Shown here in pieces: positions 1 through 8,723 of a stretch of 64,000 bases of DNA (position 1 is the stretch's first letter; each line of letters begins with the position of its first letter). The position numbers and the translations under genes were made by a program. Under the pieces are notes generated by a model. The model had not been told where the DNA came from. It did not search any database and worked only from the letters and a program-made list of their open reading frames with translations. The stretch is from Methanothermobacter tenebrarum (GTDB taxonomy: Archaea; Methanobacteriota; Methanobacteria; Methanobacteriales; DSM-23052). The stretch lies in NCBI RefSeq assembly GCF_023167465.1, contig NZ_AP025698.1, positions 62,001 through 126,000 of the forward strand. The letters are read 5' to 3'.

Positions 1-372
1 GACTGTTCAATTTATGCAGATGATCTCGGAGTTAAACTTTCCATCGAAAACATGCCAGGCCGCTATTCTTACCTTTGCAACAATCCACGCGAACATGAAA
101 AATTCATAAAAGCTTGTGGCTGCTCTGCCACAGTAGACATAGGACATGCCAATACAACCAAAGAACCTGAAAACTTCTTCAAAATTAAAGACATAGCATA
201 TTATCATATAAATGATAATAATGGTAAAAAGGATGAACATTTACCAGTTGGTGAAGGCAACCTTAACTTAAAACTGCTCAAAAACGTGAAAAAAGGCATA
301 ATAGAAGTTAACAATTATAAAAATGTCCTAAAAAGCAAATCAAGGATCAAAAAATTAATAAAAAGATTATAA
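1..372 (+). CDS. Sugar phosphate isomerase/epimerase-like protein, 3-prime part
   Basis: The reading frame is open from the first base of the window to a TAA at 370-372, so only about 123 C-terminal residues are present. Segments such as LSIENMPGRYSYL, TVDIGHANTT and YHINDNNGKKDEHLPVGEGN are typical of the xylose-isomerase-like TIM barrel family (AP endonuclease family 2), where Glu, His and Asp residues bind a divalent metal. The E of SIENMP, the D and H of VDIGH and the H of YHINDN fit that pattern. The family includes endonuclease IV relatives and sugar epimerases; this fragment does not decide between them. It is followed by a TnpB tail remnant on the opposite strand. Confidence 0.75.
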   Translation, partial: DCSIYADDLGVKLSIENMPGRYSYLCNNPREHEKFIKACGCSATVDIGHANTTKEPENFFKIKDIAYYHINDNNGKKDEHLPVGEGNLNLKLLKNVKKGIIEVNNYKNVLKSKSRIKKLIKRL

Positions 373-510
373 AAAGTACCCCCTCTTGGGGTGGTTTCCC
401 GGTTCAAGCTTGCGAGCACATGGAATATTCCAGGAGCATCATCTCCACAAGCCTTCAAGACAGTACCCCCCAACATCAATAAGTACTTCTCGCCTCTCAT
501 CCCCCCACAC
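373..510 (-). mobile_element. TnpB 3-prime tail remnant (IS200/IS605 type)
   Basis: On the minus strand this gap reads as a short coding tail containing MLGGTVLKACGDDAPG and ending SLNRETTPRGGTF, with no start or body. The LGGT...ACGDD pattern resembles the region after the zinc ribbon in archaeal TnpB proteins. The end is C/G-rich (ACCCC...GGGGGT) like the right ends of the other remnants in this window. Assignment rests on similarity to those remnants. Confidence 0.4.
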
Positions 511-522
511 ACGCGGAGTAAG

Positions 523-1317
523 TTAAAATTTTATATCTAAAATCTCCCTTATATTATATATAACAATATCAGCAGCTTTTAAAAGCTTCTCATGGACCTT
601 ATTATTCTGTTGTAGGGTTAACACGCCAACATCTGCCTCTTTCAGTGCTAGGATGTCATTGAGACCATCCCCAACCATCATAACCTTATCATACTTCCTC
701 TTAAGTCTTCTTATGACAAGCGCTTTCCCTTTTGTATCCACTGTGGCGAAAACATTTGAAGTTGGTATATTAATCGTGATTGCAAGCTTTTCCAGGGCAC
801 CTTTCCTATCACCAGAAGCAACATAAATATCTATATTCCTCCTTTTAAGCTCTGATACAACATCTAAGACTTCCGGGAATAACTTACCACCAGCTGTTAT
901 AGTAAATTCAACCATTCTTTTTTCAATGTTAAGTATGAACCCTGAGCCACTACATATCTCAATATCATACCCCCTATCTAAAACAGCTCTTATAGTGTCC
1001 TGTATGTCCCTAACCTTACTAGCGTCCTCCTTTAATATATTTAAAATCTCCTCTTTAGTTATATTAACATTAGAATAGCTTATACCCAAGTCTATATTGT
1101 TCCGTGTTATGAAATCATAGATGGTCTGATCCGGCCTGGCATTAATTATACAAGATGCAGGGTCCGTCTGGAGGACCACAAGAGCCCTGTTCTTCTTATA
1201 CTCAACAAGATCCAATGAACTGATAAAATCGCAAATTTTACCGGTTCTAATCTTCTTAATCGCCCTATACCTCTCAGTGAGAGTCCCAGAATTATCAAAC
1301 ACAATAGCTTTCTTCAT
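523..1317 (-). CDS. HAD-family phosphatase related to P-type ATPase catalytic domains
   Basis: About 264 residues, cytoplasmic. The N-terminus carries the HAD nucleophile motif as FDNSGTLTE (P-type ATPases have DKTGT), motif II is in VASGDRKG, and motif III/IV is VMMVGDGLNDILALKEADVGV. This matches the soluble P-type ATPase-like phosphatases of methanogens. Substrate is unknown. The ATG start was chosen over an adjacent TTG because it leaves FDNSG near the N-terminus. No transmembrane segment is visible, so it is not a pump. It may share an operon with the LysE-type exporter gene 30 bp upstream on the same strand. Confidence 0.85.
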   Translation of the reverse strand: MKKAIVFDNSGTLTERYRAIKKIRTGKICDFISSLDLVEYKKNRALVVLQTDPASCIINARPDQTIYDFITRNNIDLGISYSNVNITKEEILNILKEDASKVRDIQDTIRAVLDRGYDIEICSGSGFILNIEKRMVEFTITAGGKLFPEVLDVVSELKRRNIDIYVASGDRKGALEKLAITINIPTSNVFATVDTKGKALVIRRLKRKYDKVMMVGDGLNDILALKEADVGVLTLQQNNKVHEKLLKAADIVIYNIREILDIKF

Positions 1318-1351
1318 CAAAAAATTATTTCTCCCTTTTATCCGAAAAATA

Positions 1352-1981
1352 TTACGCTACTATGTGAGTTATCGAAGAAGTTAAGATAAAATATAATCCA
1401 ACTACAATAAGGAAAACGCCACAAGCCAATATTATAAACTTGTAAGTACTCTTTAATACCAGTTTACCCCTAGCAGAAAAGAACGACACAATACCATACC
1501 ATGCAAAATCCGAAGACCAATGCCCAATAAGAAAAGCCGCCAATCCAGCCAATCCAGCCAATTCCATACCCTTAAGCATCAATGCAGCGCCTATCGTACC
1601 CCACCATATAAAAAAATACGGATTTGAAACACTAGTCACAAGACCCTTAGATACCAGGCCAAAATCCTTAAATTCATCAGACTCTATTTTAGGGCTCGTA
1701 TCCCTCATCATATTCAAACCCATGAATATCATAACAGCCCCACCTATCAAACCCACCCAAGCAGACGCCAAAGACGAGCTTATCAACCAACCAAAACCCT
1801 CCAGGATAAGTAGAACGAGCAAAACCTCCCCTACAAGATGGCCTAATACTAATAATGGACCCGCCTTAGACCCCTTCCTGAGAGAATCAGAGATTGTAAC
1901 AGTTAAAAGAGGACCTGGAGCCATGGCACCTGAAAGTCCGATCATGAAGGAGGTTAAAGCGAAAAGAAGCACCTCTAGCAT
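1352..1981 (-). CDS. LysE/RhtB family exporter
   Basis: 209 residues with about six hydrophobic segments. The family signature near the N-terminus, GLSGAMAPGPLLTVTISDSL, and the later SVSNPYFFIWWGTIG motif (LysE proteins: NP...WW) identify an amino-acid or small-metabolite exporter of the cytoplasmic membrane. The substrate cannot be read from sequence. It follows a 51-residue gene by 9 bp and precedes the HAD phosphatase, so the three may be co-transcribed. Confidence 0.88.
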   Translation of the reverse strand: MLEVLLFALTSFMIGLSGAMAPGPLLTVTISDSLRKGSKAGPLLVLGHLVGEVLLVLLILEGFGWLISSSLASAWVGLIGGAVMIFMGLNMMRDTSPKIESDEFKDFGLVSKGLVTSVSNPYFFIWWGTIGAALMLKGMELAGLAGLAAFLIGHWSSDFAWYGIVSFFSARGKLVLKSTYKFIILACGVFLIVVGLYFILTSSITHIVA

Positions 1982-1990
1982 CTGACCACG

Positions 1991-2146
1991 CTAGGCGCAC
2001 TCATTAAGTATCCTCATAATCTGGGTTAAATGGTAATCTATCCTCTCCATATCCTCCTTTTTAAGCACCCTTGTCCTAGTAAGGATCTTCATCCTCTCAC
2101 AAACATGATCCATCCGAATTAAAAGACTACTAATATAAGATTCCAT
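1991..2146 (-). CDS. Small conserved-looking hypothetical protein (51 aa)
   Basis: Starts at an ATG preceded by a GGGGAT ribosome site and gives a charged helical peptide (MESYISSLLIRMDHV ... IDYHLTQIMRILNECA). It is not hydrophobic and ends in a cysteine. Longer starts in the same frame would run into a TnpB tail remnant and are unlikely. It lies 9 bp upstream of the LysE-type exporter and is probably co-expressed. Function unknown. Confidence 0.55.
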   Translation of the reverse strand: MESYISSLLIRMDHVCERMKILTRTRVLKKEDMERIDYHLTQIMRILNECA

Positions 2147-2283
2147 TAAAAACATCCCCTTTAACATTATAATCATATTATTTACATTTTGATATACTTT
2201 ACTTTTTTGGCAAGAACACCCAAGGGGTGGAAAAACTAAACACCCCCGCCCCCATAACCTGAACTGAAATATAAACACAGGCC

Positions 2284-2400
2284 AATGAAAGCCCCGAGGG
2301 GGGATACCGAAGACCAAGAACCCAGCAGTCTTTCGGCGGGAAATCCCCCCTACCTTCTGTCGTTAAGAAGGCTCCATCCGTAAGGATAGAGATGAACTAG
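2284..2400 (+). mobile_element. TnpB 3-prime tail remnant, first of two in tandem
   Basis: Reads as an open tail with SPEGGYRRPR, QQSFGGKSPLPSVVKK and APSVRIEMN then stop. SFGGKSPLP recurs as SFGGEVPLAK at 37426 and LSAGKTPP at about 60725, and APSVR-stop is a common archaeal TnpB ending. No start or upstream body exists. Confidence 0.45.
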
Positions 2401-2404
2401 GAAA

Positions 2405-2600
2405 GTGGGACGGGTGAGAGCTGAAAAATTTATACCATATGGAGCTAAGAACATTATTAAAGCGAGCCCATGCCTATATGGTGGAGGAGGGGCTGCTGTG
2501 ACCCAGCCCAAAATGGGAAAACTACCCACACACTCCCCCAAGCCCCCCAAAGGCTTCCGGTGGAAGCCCCATCCGATAATACGGGGGTCACTCCATGAAA
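2405..2600 (+). mobile_element. TnpB 3-prime tail remnant, second of two in tandem
   Basis: Same strand as the preceding remnant. The frame gives YGAKNIIKAS (compare the YNSAxNI segment after the TnpB zinc ribbon), GAAVTQPKMGKLPTHSPKPP and, after one frame change, PVEAPSDNTGVTP-stop. It runs into the 3-prime end of the cyclodeaminase-family gene. No intact transposase is present. Together with the tail at 2284 it explains the 440-bp gap between 2147 and 2587. Confidence 0.4.
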
Positions 2601-3574
2601 TTTACCTTAACTCCTATTTTTTCCTTTAAAGCCCTCTCATATATTAGCGATGCTGTTGCCATATCCTGTACCGAAAGGCCTGTTGAATCAAATACTGTTA
2701 TATCATCATCTCTGATCCTTCCTAGCACTTCACCTATTATAACCTGGCCTAGGGTACCTGCTATATCATCCTTTGAGAGTATGCCCTCCCTGAGGGGTAC
2801 ATTTATTTCACCACTATGGGAAGCCTGTTCCCATGAATCGACGAAAACCCGCCCCTTTATGAGGATCTTAGGATCTAATTCTTGTTTGCCGGGGGCGTCA
2901 GCTCCGATTGCACATATATGCACGCCCGGGGGCGTCCACTCCAATCTTATAAGGGGTTTAGTTGAAGGAGTTGCCGTAACTATAATATCCTTGTCTTTAA
3001 CAGCTTCCCTAACCGTAGTCGCTGGTATAACATCTATACCATACTTCTTTGATGCTTTCTTTGCGAATTCTTCCCTAGTTGATGGCGTGCGACAGTATAC
3101 GCTAACCTCCTCAATATCCAACACGCTTTTAATGGCCATAAGCTGTGTATATGCTTGTCTACCAGCCCCTATTATCCCAACTTTTTTAGAATCTGGTCTT
3201 GCAAGATACTTTGCTGATATTCCACCAGCGGCTCCGGTTCTCATATCCGTAACCCAGGTACCATCCATTAAAGTAAGTGGAAAACCATCCTCCGGGTCAA
3301 CTAATTCTATGATAGCCATTACCGTGGGTAGAGAATATTCCCTAGGATTGCTTGGATGAGAATTAACACATTTCACCCCAGCCACCCCCAAACCTTCTAA
3401 GTAGGATGGCATAATCCTAAAATCACCCCTCCTGAAGAATAGATAACTTTTCGGGGGCATTTGAACCCTACCAAGAGCATACTCCTTAAATGCTTCCTCG
3501 ACAACCCCTAAGATATCATCCATGTTCACAAGATCCTTAATGTCACCTTTTTTTAACAATAGAGTTTTTTTCAT
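2588..3574 (-). CDS. ala: Ornithine cyclodeaminase / alanine dehydrogenase family protein
   Basis: 328 residues from an ATG with a GGTGGGG ribosome site. It has the mu-crystallin fold pattern: N-terminal substrate domain with MPPKSYLFFRRGDFRIMPSY and VNSHPSNP, the conserved MDGTWVTDMRTGAAGGIS loop, and a Rossmann NAD site VGIIGAGRQAYTQL around residue 140. The C-terminal FDSTGLSVQDMATA motif is typical of archaeal alanine dehydrogenase. The family interconverts amino acids and oxo acids with NAD(H), either as alanine dehydrogenase or ornithine cyclodeaminase; I favour the former but cannot exclude the latter. It is divergent from gatA. Confidence 0.87.
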   Translation of the reverse strand: MKKTLLLKKGDIKDLVNMDDILGVVEEAFKEYALGRVQMPPKSYLFFRRGDFRIMPSYLEGLGVAGVKCVNSHPSNPREYSLPTVMAIIELVDPEDGFPLTLMDGTWVTDMRTGAAGGISAKYLARPDSKKVGIIGAGRQAYTQLMAIKSVLDIEEVSVYCRTPSTREEFAKKASKKYGIDVIPATTVREAVKDKDIIVTATPSTKPLIRLEWTPPGVHICAIGADAPGKQELDPKILIKGRVFVDSWEQASHSGEINVPLREGILSKDDIAGTLGQVIIGEVLGRIRDDDITVFDSTGLSVQDMATASLIYERALKEKIGVKVNFME

Positions 3575-3639
3575 ATGCCCCACCATAACGGATATGTAGA
3601 TAAAATCTTATATGTCACCTTTAATAAAGGGTGTTATCA

Positions 3640-5019
3640 ATGGATATCAAGAGTAAAGTTGAAGCAATCAAGGACCATGAACTAACAGCAGAAGAAAATG
3701 TTGAAAATTTCATAGAGACCATAAAAGAAAAAAATCCTAGGATAAACGCTTTCATAGAAGTAAACAGGGAGCATGCTATTAAAAAGGCTGCTGAGATCGA
3801 CTCAAGGATATCCAAGGATGAGAAAGTTGGCAGATTAGCCGGTTTAGTGATTGGTATAAAAAGCAACATTAACGTTAAAGACTTCATGGTCTCGGCAGCT
3901 TCTAAAACCCTGGAAAATTACCGTGGAAGCTATGATGCCACCGTCATAAAGAGGATAAAAAGAGAAGATGGGATAATCATCGGCATGACCAACATGGACG
4001 AATTCGCAGCCGGCAGCTCCACCGAAACATCCTATTTTGGCGTCACAGACAATCCCGCGGCAGAGGGGAGAATACCCGGAGGCTCAAGCGGGGGTAGCGC
4101 AGCTGCAATAGCAGCTGGCATGTGCGACCTAACCCTAGGATCAGACACCGGAGGATCCATAAGAAACCCCGCATCACACTGTGGCGTCTACGGATTCAAA
4201 CCAACCTATGGTCTCGTATCCCGACAAGGCCTACTCGACCTTGCCATGAGCTTCGACCAGATAGGGCCACTATCAAATGACCTATATGGTATAAGCCTAC
4301 TACTTGATGTTATAAGTGGCTACGATCCCAAGGATCCTACAACAATAAAAACCAGTGGAACCTCCCTAACCAGACCATCCAATAAAAAAGGGTCTGATTT
4401 AACATTTGGGATTGTAAAGGAGTTCCAAGAGGTTACAGACGATCCAATAGTAGATATAATAGAGGACACCATCAACCTACTTAGGGAAGAAGGCTATAAC
4501 GTGGTTGAACTCCCCTTCAAATATATTGACCTTTGCCTGCCAACCTACTATCTTATAAACTATGTGGAATTCTTTTCAGCAACAAGAAAATATGATGGGA
4601 GAAAATACGGTTATAAGATTGAAGATGTCTGCGGCGAAGAAGTTCTAAGGAGAATACAAATCGGATCATATATAAGCCAGAAAGAATTCTCCGGCAAATA
4701 TTATAGACGAGCCCTCCAAGCACGCTCCCTTATAAGAAAAGAAATAGAAAAAGTCCTCAAAAATGTGGATATCATACTAGGACCCACAGTCCCAAAACTA
4801 CCACACAAGATTGGAACAACCCTCAAACCAATGGAAATGTACTCCTACGACATTTTAACCGTCATAGCTAACCTAGCAGGCATACCAGCTGCTAGCATGA
4901 AAATAGGTAAAGTTAAAGGGATCCCCATAGGTTTACAATTACAAGCCAAACCACTGGAAGACTGGAAGATCATGAAAGCCATGCTAGAGATTGAATCAAT
5001 ACTCAAAGGACGAGGATGA
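3640..5019 (+). CDS. gatA: Asp-tRNA(Asn)/Glu-tRNA(Gln) amidotransferase subunit A
   Basis: 459 residues of the amidase-signature family. The catalytic triad is visible: Lys in VIGIKSNINV, the cis-Ser region IPGGSSGGSAAAIAAG, and the nucleophile in SDTGGSIRNPAS. GatA hydrolyses glutamine and passes ammonia to GatB to convert misacylated Asp-tRNA(Asn). The ATG start was chosen over an upstream GTG because GGGTGTT forms its ribosome site. The 3-prime end overlaps the next gene (ATGATG), implying translational coupling to a protein that itself has a glutaminase domain. Confidence 0.92.
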   Translation: MDIKSKVEAIKDHELTAEENVENFIETIKEKNPRINAFIEVNREHAIKKAAEIDSRISKDEKVGRLAGLVIGIKSNINVKDFMVSAASKTLENYRGSYDATVIKRIKREDGIIIGMTNMDEFAAGSSTETSYFGVTDNPAAEGRIPGGSSGGSAAAIAAGMCDLTLGSDTGGSIRNPASHCGVYGFKPTYGLVSRQGLLDLAMSFDQIGPLSNDLYGISLLLDVISGYDPKDPTTIKTSGTSLTRPSNKKGSDLTFGIVKEFQEVTDDPIVDIIEDTINLLREEGYNVVELPFKYIDLCLPTYYLINYVEFFSATRKYDGRKYGYKIEDVCGEEVLRRIQIGSYISQKEFSGKYYRRALQARSLIRKEIEKVLKNVDIILGPTVPKLPHKIGTTLKPMEMYSYDILTVIANLAGIPAASMKIGKVKGIPIGLQLQAKPLEDWKIMKAMLEIESILKGRG

Positions 5020-6524
5020 TGAGGATAGGATTAGCATACTTGAAAGGTTCAGTACCAGCATTTGAAGATTTCGGCAACCTACCAACTGACATCGTCAAAG
5101 AAAACGGCCTAGTCAAAGGCGAACCAGCCCACAAAATACTAGATGGTCTGATAATCCCAGGCGGTAGCATAATAGAATCCGGTTCCATAAGCTCTGATTT
5201 TGCCCGTGAAGTCAAAAAAATCTCAAAAGACGGTTTCATAATAGGTATATGCTCAGGTTTCCAAGTGCTAGGAGACAAAACCGACATAGGTCGTAAATCG
5301 CCCTGCCCCATTGAAAAAGAGGGACTAGGACTACTAAATGTAAAATTTAAGCCCATGATCAGCAATGACAGAGTTGAAGCCCCTGTCGTAGGAGAATCAT
5401 TCCTAACCAAGGGAATGATAGGCACCATTATAAGAGGATTCCACTGTCACACATACGGATCCATAGAAAGCGAAGAAAAACCAATATTCTATTCTAGAAT
5501 AAAAAGGAGCGACTATAAGAACAGGCCACGCGAAATCCTCGCAGGAGTCTGTAATGATGAAGGCAACGTTGTCGGCACTCTAATTCACGCCTGCCTCGAC
5601 TACAATCCTAAACTCGTCAACAATGTCTTAGAATTCTTAGATGCAAATGAAAAAGACAAAAAAAGGATAAAAGAACTTAACAGGACCCTTGTTAGGAAAA
5701 TAAAATCCGAATTAGCCATTAACACCAAAATTAAAATCCCAGATAAAAAAACATCAAGTATAGGGGATTATCCCTTAATGTTAATGATAGCAAGTACAGG
5801 ATCCGGTTCAGGTAAAACCTTCATATCAACCGGCCTAGCAGGCGCACTAAGGAAAAAAGGAATTAAAGTTGGCATCCTAAAAGTAGGACCAGACATCAGA
5901 GACATCGTACCCCCACTATATCTAATCAAAGAAAAAATGGAAGAATATTCATCAATAAAAATAGCCGACCTAGGTTGGATGGACCTTAAAGAAGTTATCG
6001 AAAAACTAAAAAATTCCCCCTATGAAATAGTAATCGTGGAAGGAGTCATGAGCAGTATAACAGGACTCCTTAATGATAAAATACCCTACTCATCTACAGA
6101 AATCGCCCTCGCCGGGAATATACCAGTCATCTTAGTCGCAAACTGCAGCAAAGGGGGTATAGAATCTGCAGCGGTCAACGTAGTGGCACATGGAAATCTA
6201 ATGAAAAATCTGGGCGTTAAAATAGGGGGAGTCATCCTGAATCGTGTCTATGATGAATTAATCTTCAACAAAGTTGCAAATTTCATCAAAAATACTCTAA
6301 ATTGCGAATTCATTGGACAGATCCCAAAAATTGACATTAAAAAAAGAGGAGGAACCCCTGAAATAGAAATCAAACTTGAAGATTTTTGTATCACAGCCTT
6401 AAAAACCGTCGAAGAAAACCTTAACTTATCCCAGATACTTTCAATCGCCCGTAAACCATCCTTCAAAGGATATACACCAATAAAAACCATAAAAGAAAAA
6501 TTTAACCTGCCCAAATTTAAATAA
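5016..6524 (+). CDS. Fused glutaminase plus P-loop protein, CobQ/CbiA-like with reversed domain order
   Basis: 502 residues. Residues 1-215 look like a class I glutamine amidotransferase domain: IIPGGS, the nucleophile elbow IGICSGFQVLG, RGFHCHTYG and GTLIHACLDYNP. From about 250 a dethiobiotin-synthetase-like P-loop domain begins (IASTGSGSGKTFISTGLAGAL, GILKVGPDIRD, VEGVMSS, VILVANCSKGGI). In CbiA and CobQ the P-loop domain comes first and the glutaminase last, so the order here is swapped. It is likely an ATP- and glutamine-dependent amidase; the substrate (tetrapyrrole or other) is unknown. Translation is coupled to gatA. A second ATG three bases downstream is an equally possible start. 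Confidence 0.8.
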   Translation: MMRIGLAYLKGSVPAFEDFGNLPTDIVKENGLVKGEPAHKILDGLIIPGGSIIESGSISSDFAREVKKISKDGFIIGICSGFQVLGDKTDIGRKSPCPIEKEGLGLLNVKFKPMISNDRVEAPVVGESFLTKGMIGTIIRGFHCHTYGSIESEEKPIFYSRIKRSDYKNRPREILAGVCNDEGNVVGTLIHACLDYNPKLVNNVLEFLDANEKDKKRIKELNRTLVRKIKSELAINTKIKIPDKKTSSIGDYPLMLMIASTGSGSGKTFISTGLAGALRKKGIKVGILKVGPDIRDIVPPLYLIKEKMEEYSSIKIADLGWMDLKEVIEKLKNSPYEIVIVEGVMSSITGLLNDKIPYSSTEIALAGNIPVILVANCSKGGIESAAVNVVAHGNLMKNLGVKIGGVILNRVYDELIFNKVANFIKNTLNCEFIGQIPKIDIKKRGGTPEIEIKLEDFCITALKTVEENLNLSQILSIARKPSFKGYTPIKTIKEKFNLPKFK

Positions 6525-6763
6525 AAAACACAATAATATTAACCCCAACAACAAAAAAAGAAACAATAAAAGATCCACTACTCCAAGAACATTACCAAAA
6601 CCACCCCCCAAAAAATATAGAACCATCAGCTAACATCCAATAAAAAAGAAATTTAATATATCATCAAGAATCCTAAAAGAACAGAAGAATAAGAAAAAAT
6701 GTAAAGGGTATTTTGCCAAAACTTGTACAGAAAGCTACAAAAGACTAACAGAACCAAAAGACA

Positions 6764-6965
6764 TCAGTTAGTCAAGTCAAGTTTTCCACTTCCTATGAAT
6801 CTCTCAATATTCAACTTTTCATCTTCCATGGCATAAGGGACAGTATCCAAGATTTTAAGGACAAAAAAGCCTCTTTTTCATGCTTATTACTTGAATCATA
6901 GAATTTATTCCAACTACTGGCCCTTTTTATGCCACCTCCTTTAATTTTTGGTTTAAAACACCTTA
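6764..6965 (-). pseudogene. C-terminal remnant of an unrecognised protein, frameshifted
   Basis: The minus strand gives a coherent tail, IKGGGIKRASSWNKFYDSS, then NKHEKEAFLSLK, a one-base frame change, and ILDTVPYAMEDEKLNIERF ending SGKLDLTN-stop. There is no start. The peptide looks genuinely coding rather than random but I do not recognise the family; an old transposase or mobile-element protein is possible. Confidence 0.35.
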
Positions 6966-6966
6966 A

Positions 6967-7083
6967 TTGCTTTTTGAAGAAGCCCTAAAATCGCTTTCAG
7001 ATGAAGTTCGAAAAATTCTTAGACCTCTAAAGGTTGAAAAAAACCTTAGTAAACAGTCCTGGAGAGACAAAGTTCAAGGATAG
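6967..7083 (+). pseudogene. Possible C-terminal coding remnant (38 aa)
   Basis: An open frame from a TTG gives LLFEEALKSLSDEVRKILRP and LKVEKNLSKQSWRDKVQG-stop, an amphipathic charged peptide that looks protein-like. No ribosome site or N-terminal body is present. Family not recognised. Confidence 0.25.
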
Positions 7084-7619
7084 CAGACAACAATTTTAGT
7101 ATTCTCTTGCACGTTTTAATTTCCTATTTTTTAATTTGAACTTTTATGGTTTGTTTTTAATTGTTTTAGGGGGTTTTCATTTGGTCGTCTATCCCCATCA
7201 AAATCCGACCGAAGATTTTAATAACAATAAGTTACTTTAACCCCTTTTAGCCTATAACCAACCCATGAAAACCTAATAACCACCTACCCCACCAAAATCA
7301 TCTAAAAACTACTTTAGATTATTTTAAATAAAGGATAAAAGACACCAGCAACCCCAAAAAAAGGAGGAGAACCCGGGAAAACACCATGATAACATTTGAT
7401 CCCGAATATATACAATCTTATAATCTATACAGGCTCATACAACCTCATCCAAAAAACCCATTTCTCACACACTTTCAGCCCGTTACCTTCCTGAATAGGC
7501 TAAATTTGGCAAAAAACATAAAAAAACAGAAAGGGGGCCCACAAGGGCAAGGTGATCATTCAGACCACATCATCTTATCTAACGCTATCTAAAACCGAAT
7601 CACACAGGAAAGAAAAAAA

Positions 7620-8004
7620 GGGCTTCTCAGCCCTTCCCAGGAATCAGAAAAAATTATACGAGTCCTGGTAAGGCCAAAGAAAGCTTTAATCCGTGGTCTC
7701 AAAGGAGAAACTCGTTCTTCAAGATCATGATCAGAGTAAAAAAAGGCAGGAGAAGCACTCCCAAGAATTGGGAATATTTTAGGGCTCCTGGTAAAGGCTA
7801 AAAAGGCTCCTTTTTCCTGGTGTCGGAGGAAACAACGTTTCTCACATGTATCATGATCAGAATAGAAAAAGGGCTTCTCAGCATTTACCAGTAACCAGAA
7901 AATATTATATGAGTCCTGGGAATGCTAAAGAAAGCTTTAATTCTTGGCCTCAAAGGAGAAACCTGCTTTTCTCCCCGGATCATGATTCCCTGAAAAGAGG
8001 GCTC
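7620..8004. repeat. Three tandem imperfect repeats of about 125 bp
   Basis: The blocks begin at about 7620, 7745 and 7871. Blocks 1 and 3 share GGGCTTCTCAGC, GAGTCCTGG, AAAGAAAGCTTTAAT and CTCAAAGGAGAAAC; all three share TCCTGG and ATCATGAT near the end. Block 2 is more diverged. CCAGGA...TCCTGG in block 1 can pair as a hairpin. No reading frame is conserved across copies, which suggests structured RNA or a repeat element rather than protein. Confidence 0.7.
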
Positions 8005-8480
8005 CTCTCAAGGATCCAGCTGAAGAAGAGAAAAACAGGCAAAAAAACACACCACACAAAATAATAAAAGATCCCATCAAGGAAATGACAAGACAAAACC
8101 TGAGACCATCATAATATTAAAAGCATCTTTAGAAAACAAGAGAAGATTATGAGATCATGAAGGGGCCCGGCATATACCATTAAGAAAAGGGACAAAATCC
8201 ACACGCCCCAGGCAATGGAGGGTATCTTCACGGCCCGAAGCCGCCGCCAGCCGGATTCTATCAATCCCCGCATATAGTCGGATGCTTTTGGCTATTGACC
8301 TTTAACCTTTAGTAAAATTTTTATACTTTTTAGGCTTATACTCTTAATTGGGGGCTTTGTGGTGGAGAAGGTGGACAACTGGCCCTGGCCCTATAAACTG
8401 ATTCTATCAACTCCCTGGATATATTCGGGCCACCACTCCACCCCATAGGATCATATAAACAGAGGAGTGATATCATAGAT
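8005..8480. other. Region before the 80-aa gene, with repeat R1 and a promoter-like box
   Basis: Holds A-rich sequence, repeat R1 (listed separately), a shorter partial copy near 8371-8431 (GATTCTATCAACTCC...ATATTCGG), and a TATA-like stretch, TTTTTATACTTTTTAGGC, at about 8317-8334 that may drive the gene at 8481. No other gene seen. Confidence 0.5.
8205..8300. repeat. Imperfect direct repeat R1
   Basis: Shares with 9462-9560 the ordered blocks GGCAATGG, TCxACGGCCC, a GC-rich GCC/GGC stem region, and ATCxATCCxCGCATATA followed by GG. Spacing is nearly the same in both copies. It could be an element end or a promoter-containing repeat. Confidence 0.5.
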
Positions 8481-8723
8481 TTGGATGATCTTGGACAAGT
8501 AGAAGAAAAACTAAACGAATATAAGGAGAAATTCTTTTTAGTGAAAGATGATGATGTCCGCAACAGCATGCACCTCCTTGAGATGATAAGAGAGTACAAG
8601 CATCCAATACCACCAGTAGAAGCCGAGCAGTTCCTACTCGCCCTTTTAAGCCTCCTCGTCTTCCACAGGACAGCCAACTGGTCCCACAGAAGGTATAAAT
8701 ACTATAAGGAGAAGGGGCGTTGA
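8481..8723 (+). CDS. Hypothetical protein of 80 aa
   Basis: TTG start behind a GGAGTGAT ribosome site and a TATA-like box 150 bp upstream. The product is charged and helical at the N-terminus (DDLGQVEEKLNEYKEKF), with a hydrophobic stretch AEQFLLALLSLLVF near residue 55 and a basic end. No family recognised. A second short frame continues immediately downstream (VDDQVVLMVTASLLILYRQ), which may mean the gene was longer and is frameshifted. It lies between repeats R1 and R2. Confidence 0.5.
   Translation: MDDLGQVEEKLNEYKEKFFLVKDDDVRNSMHLLEMIREYKHPIPPVEAEQFLLALLSLLVFHRTANWSHRRYKYYKEKGR

Larger units (their letters stand above)
6525..7619. other. Gene-poor AT-rich stretch with gene remnants
   Basis: No convincing complete gene. 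It begins with A-rich sequence after the CbiA-like gene, contains two short coding remnants (listed separately) and continues to a tandem repeat array at 7620. A 68-codon frame starting at 7386 has no well-placed ribosome site and composition like random sequence, so I do not call it. Confidence 0.6.

Noticed and set aside
2200..2600. RNase P RNA or SRP RNA candidate because of strong G/C stems
   Set aside because: The conserved cores of either RNA are not found, and the stems are explained by TnpB tail sequence.
7386..7592. 68-codon open frame
   Set aside because: No ribosome site at the right distance and composition without protein character.
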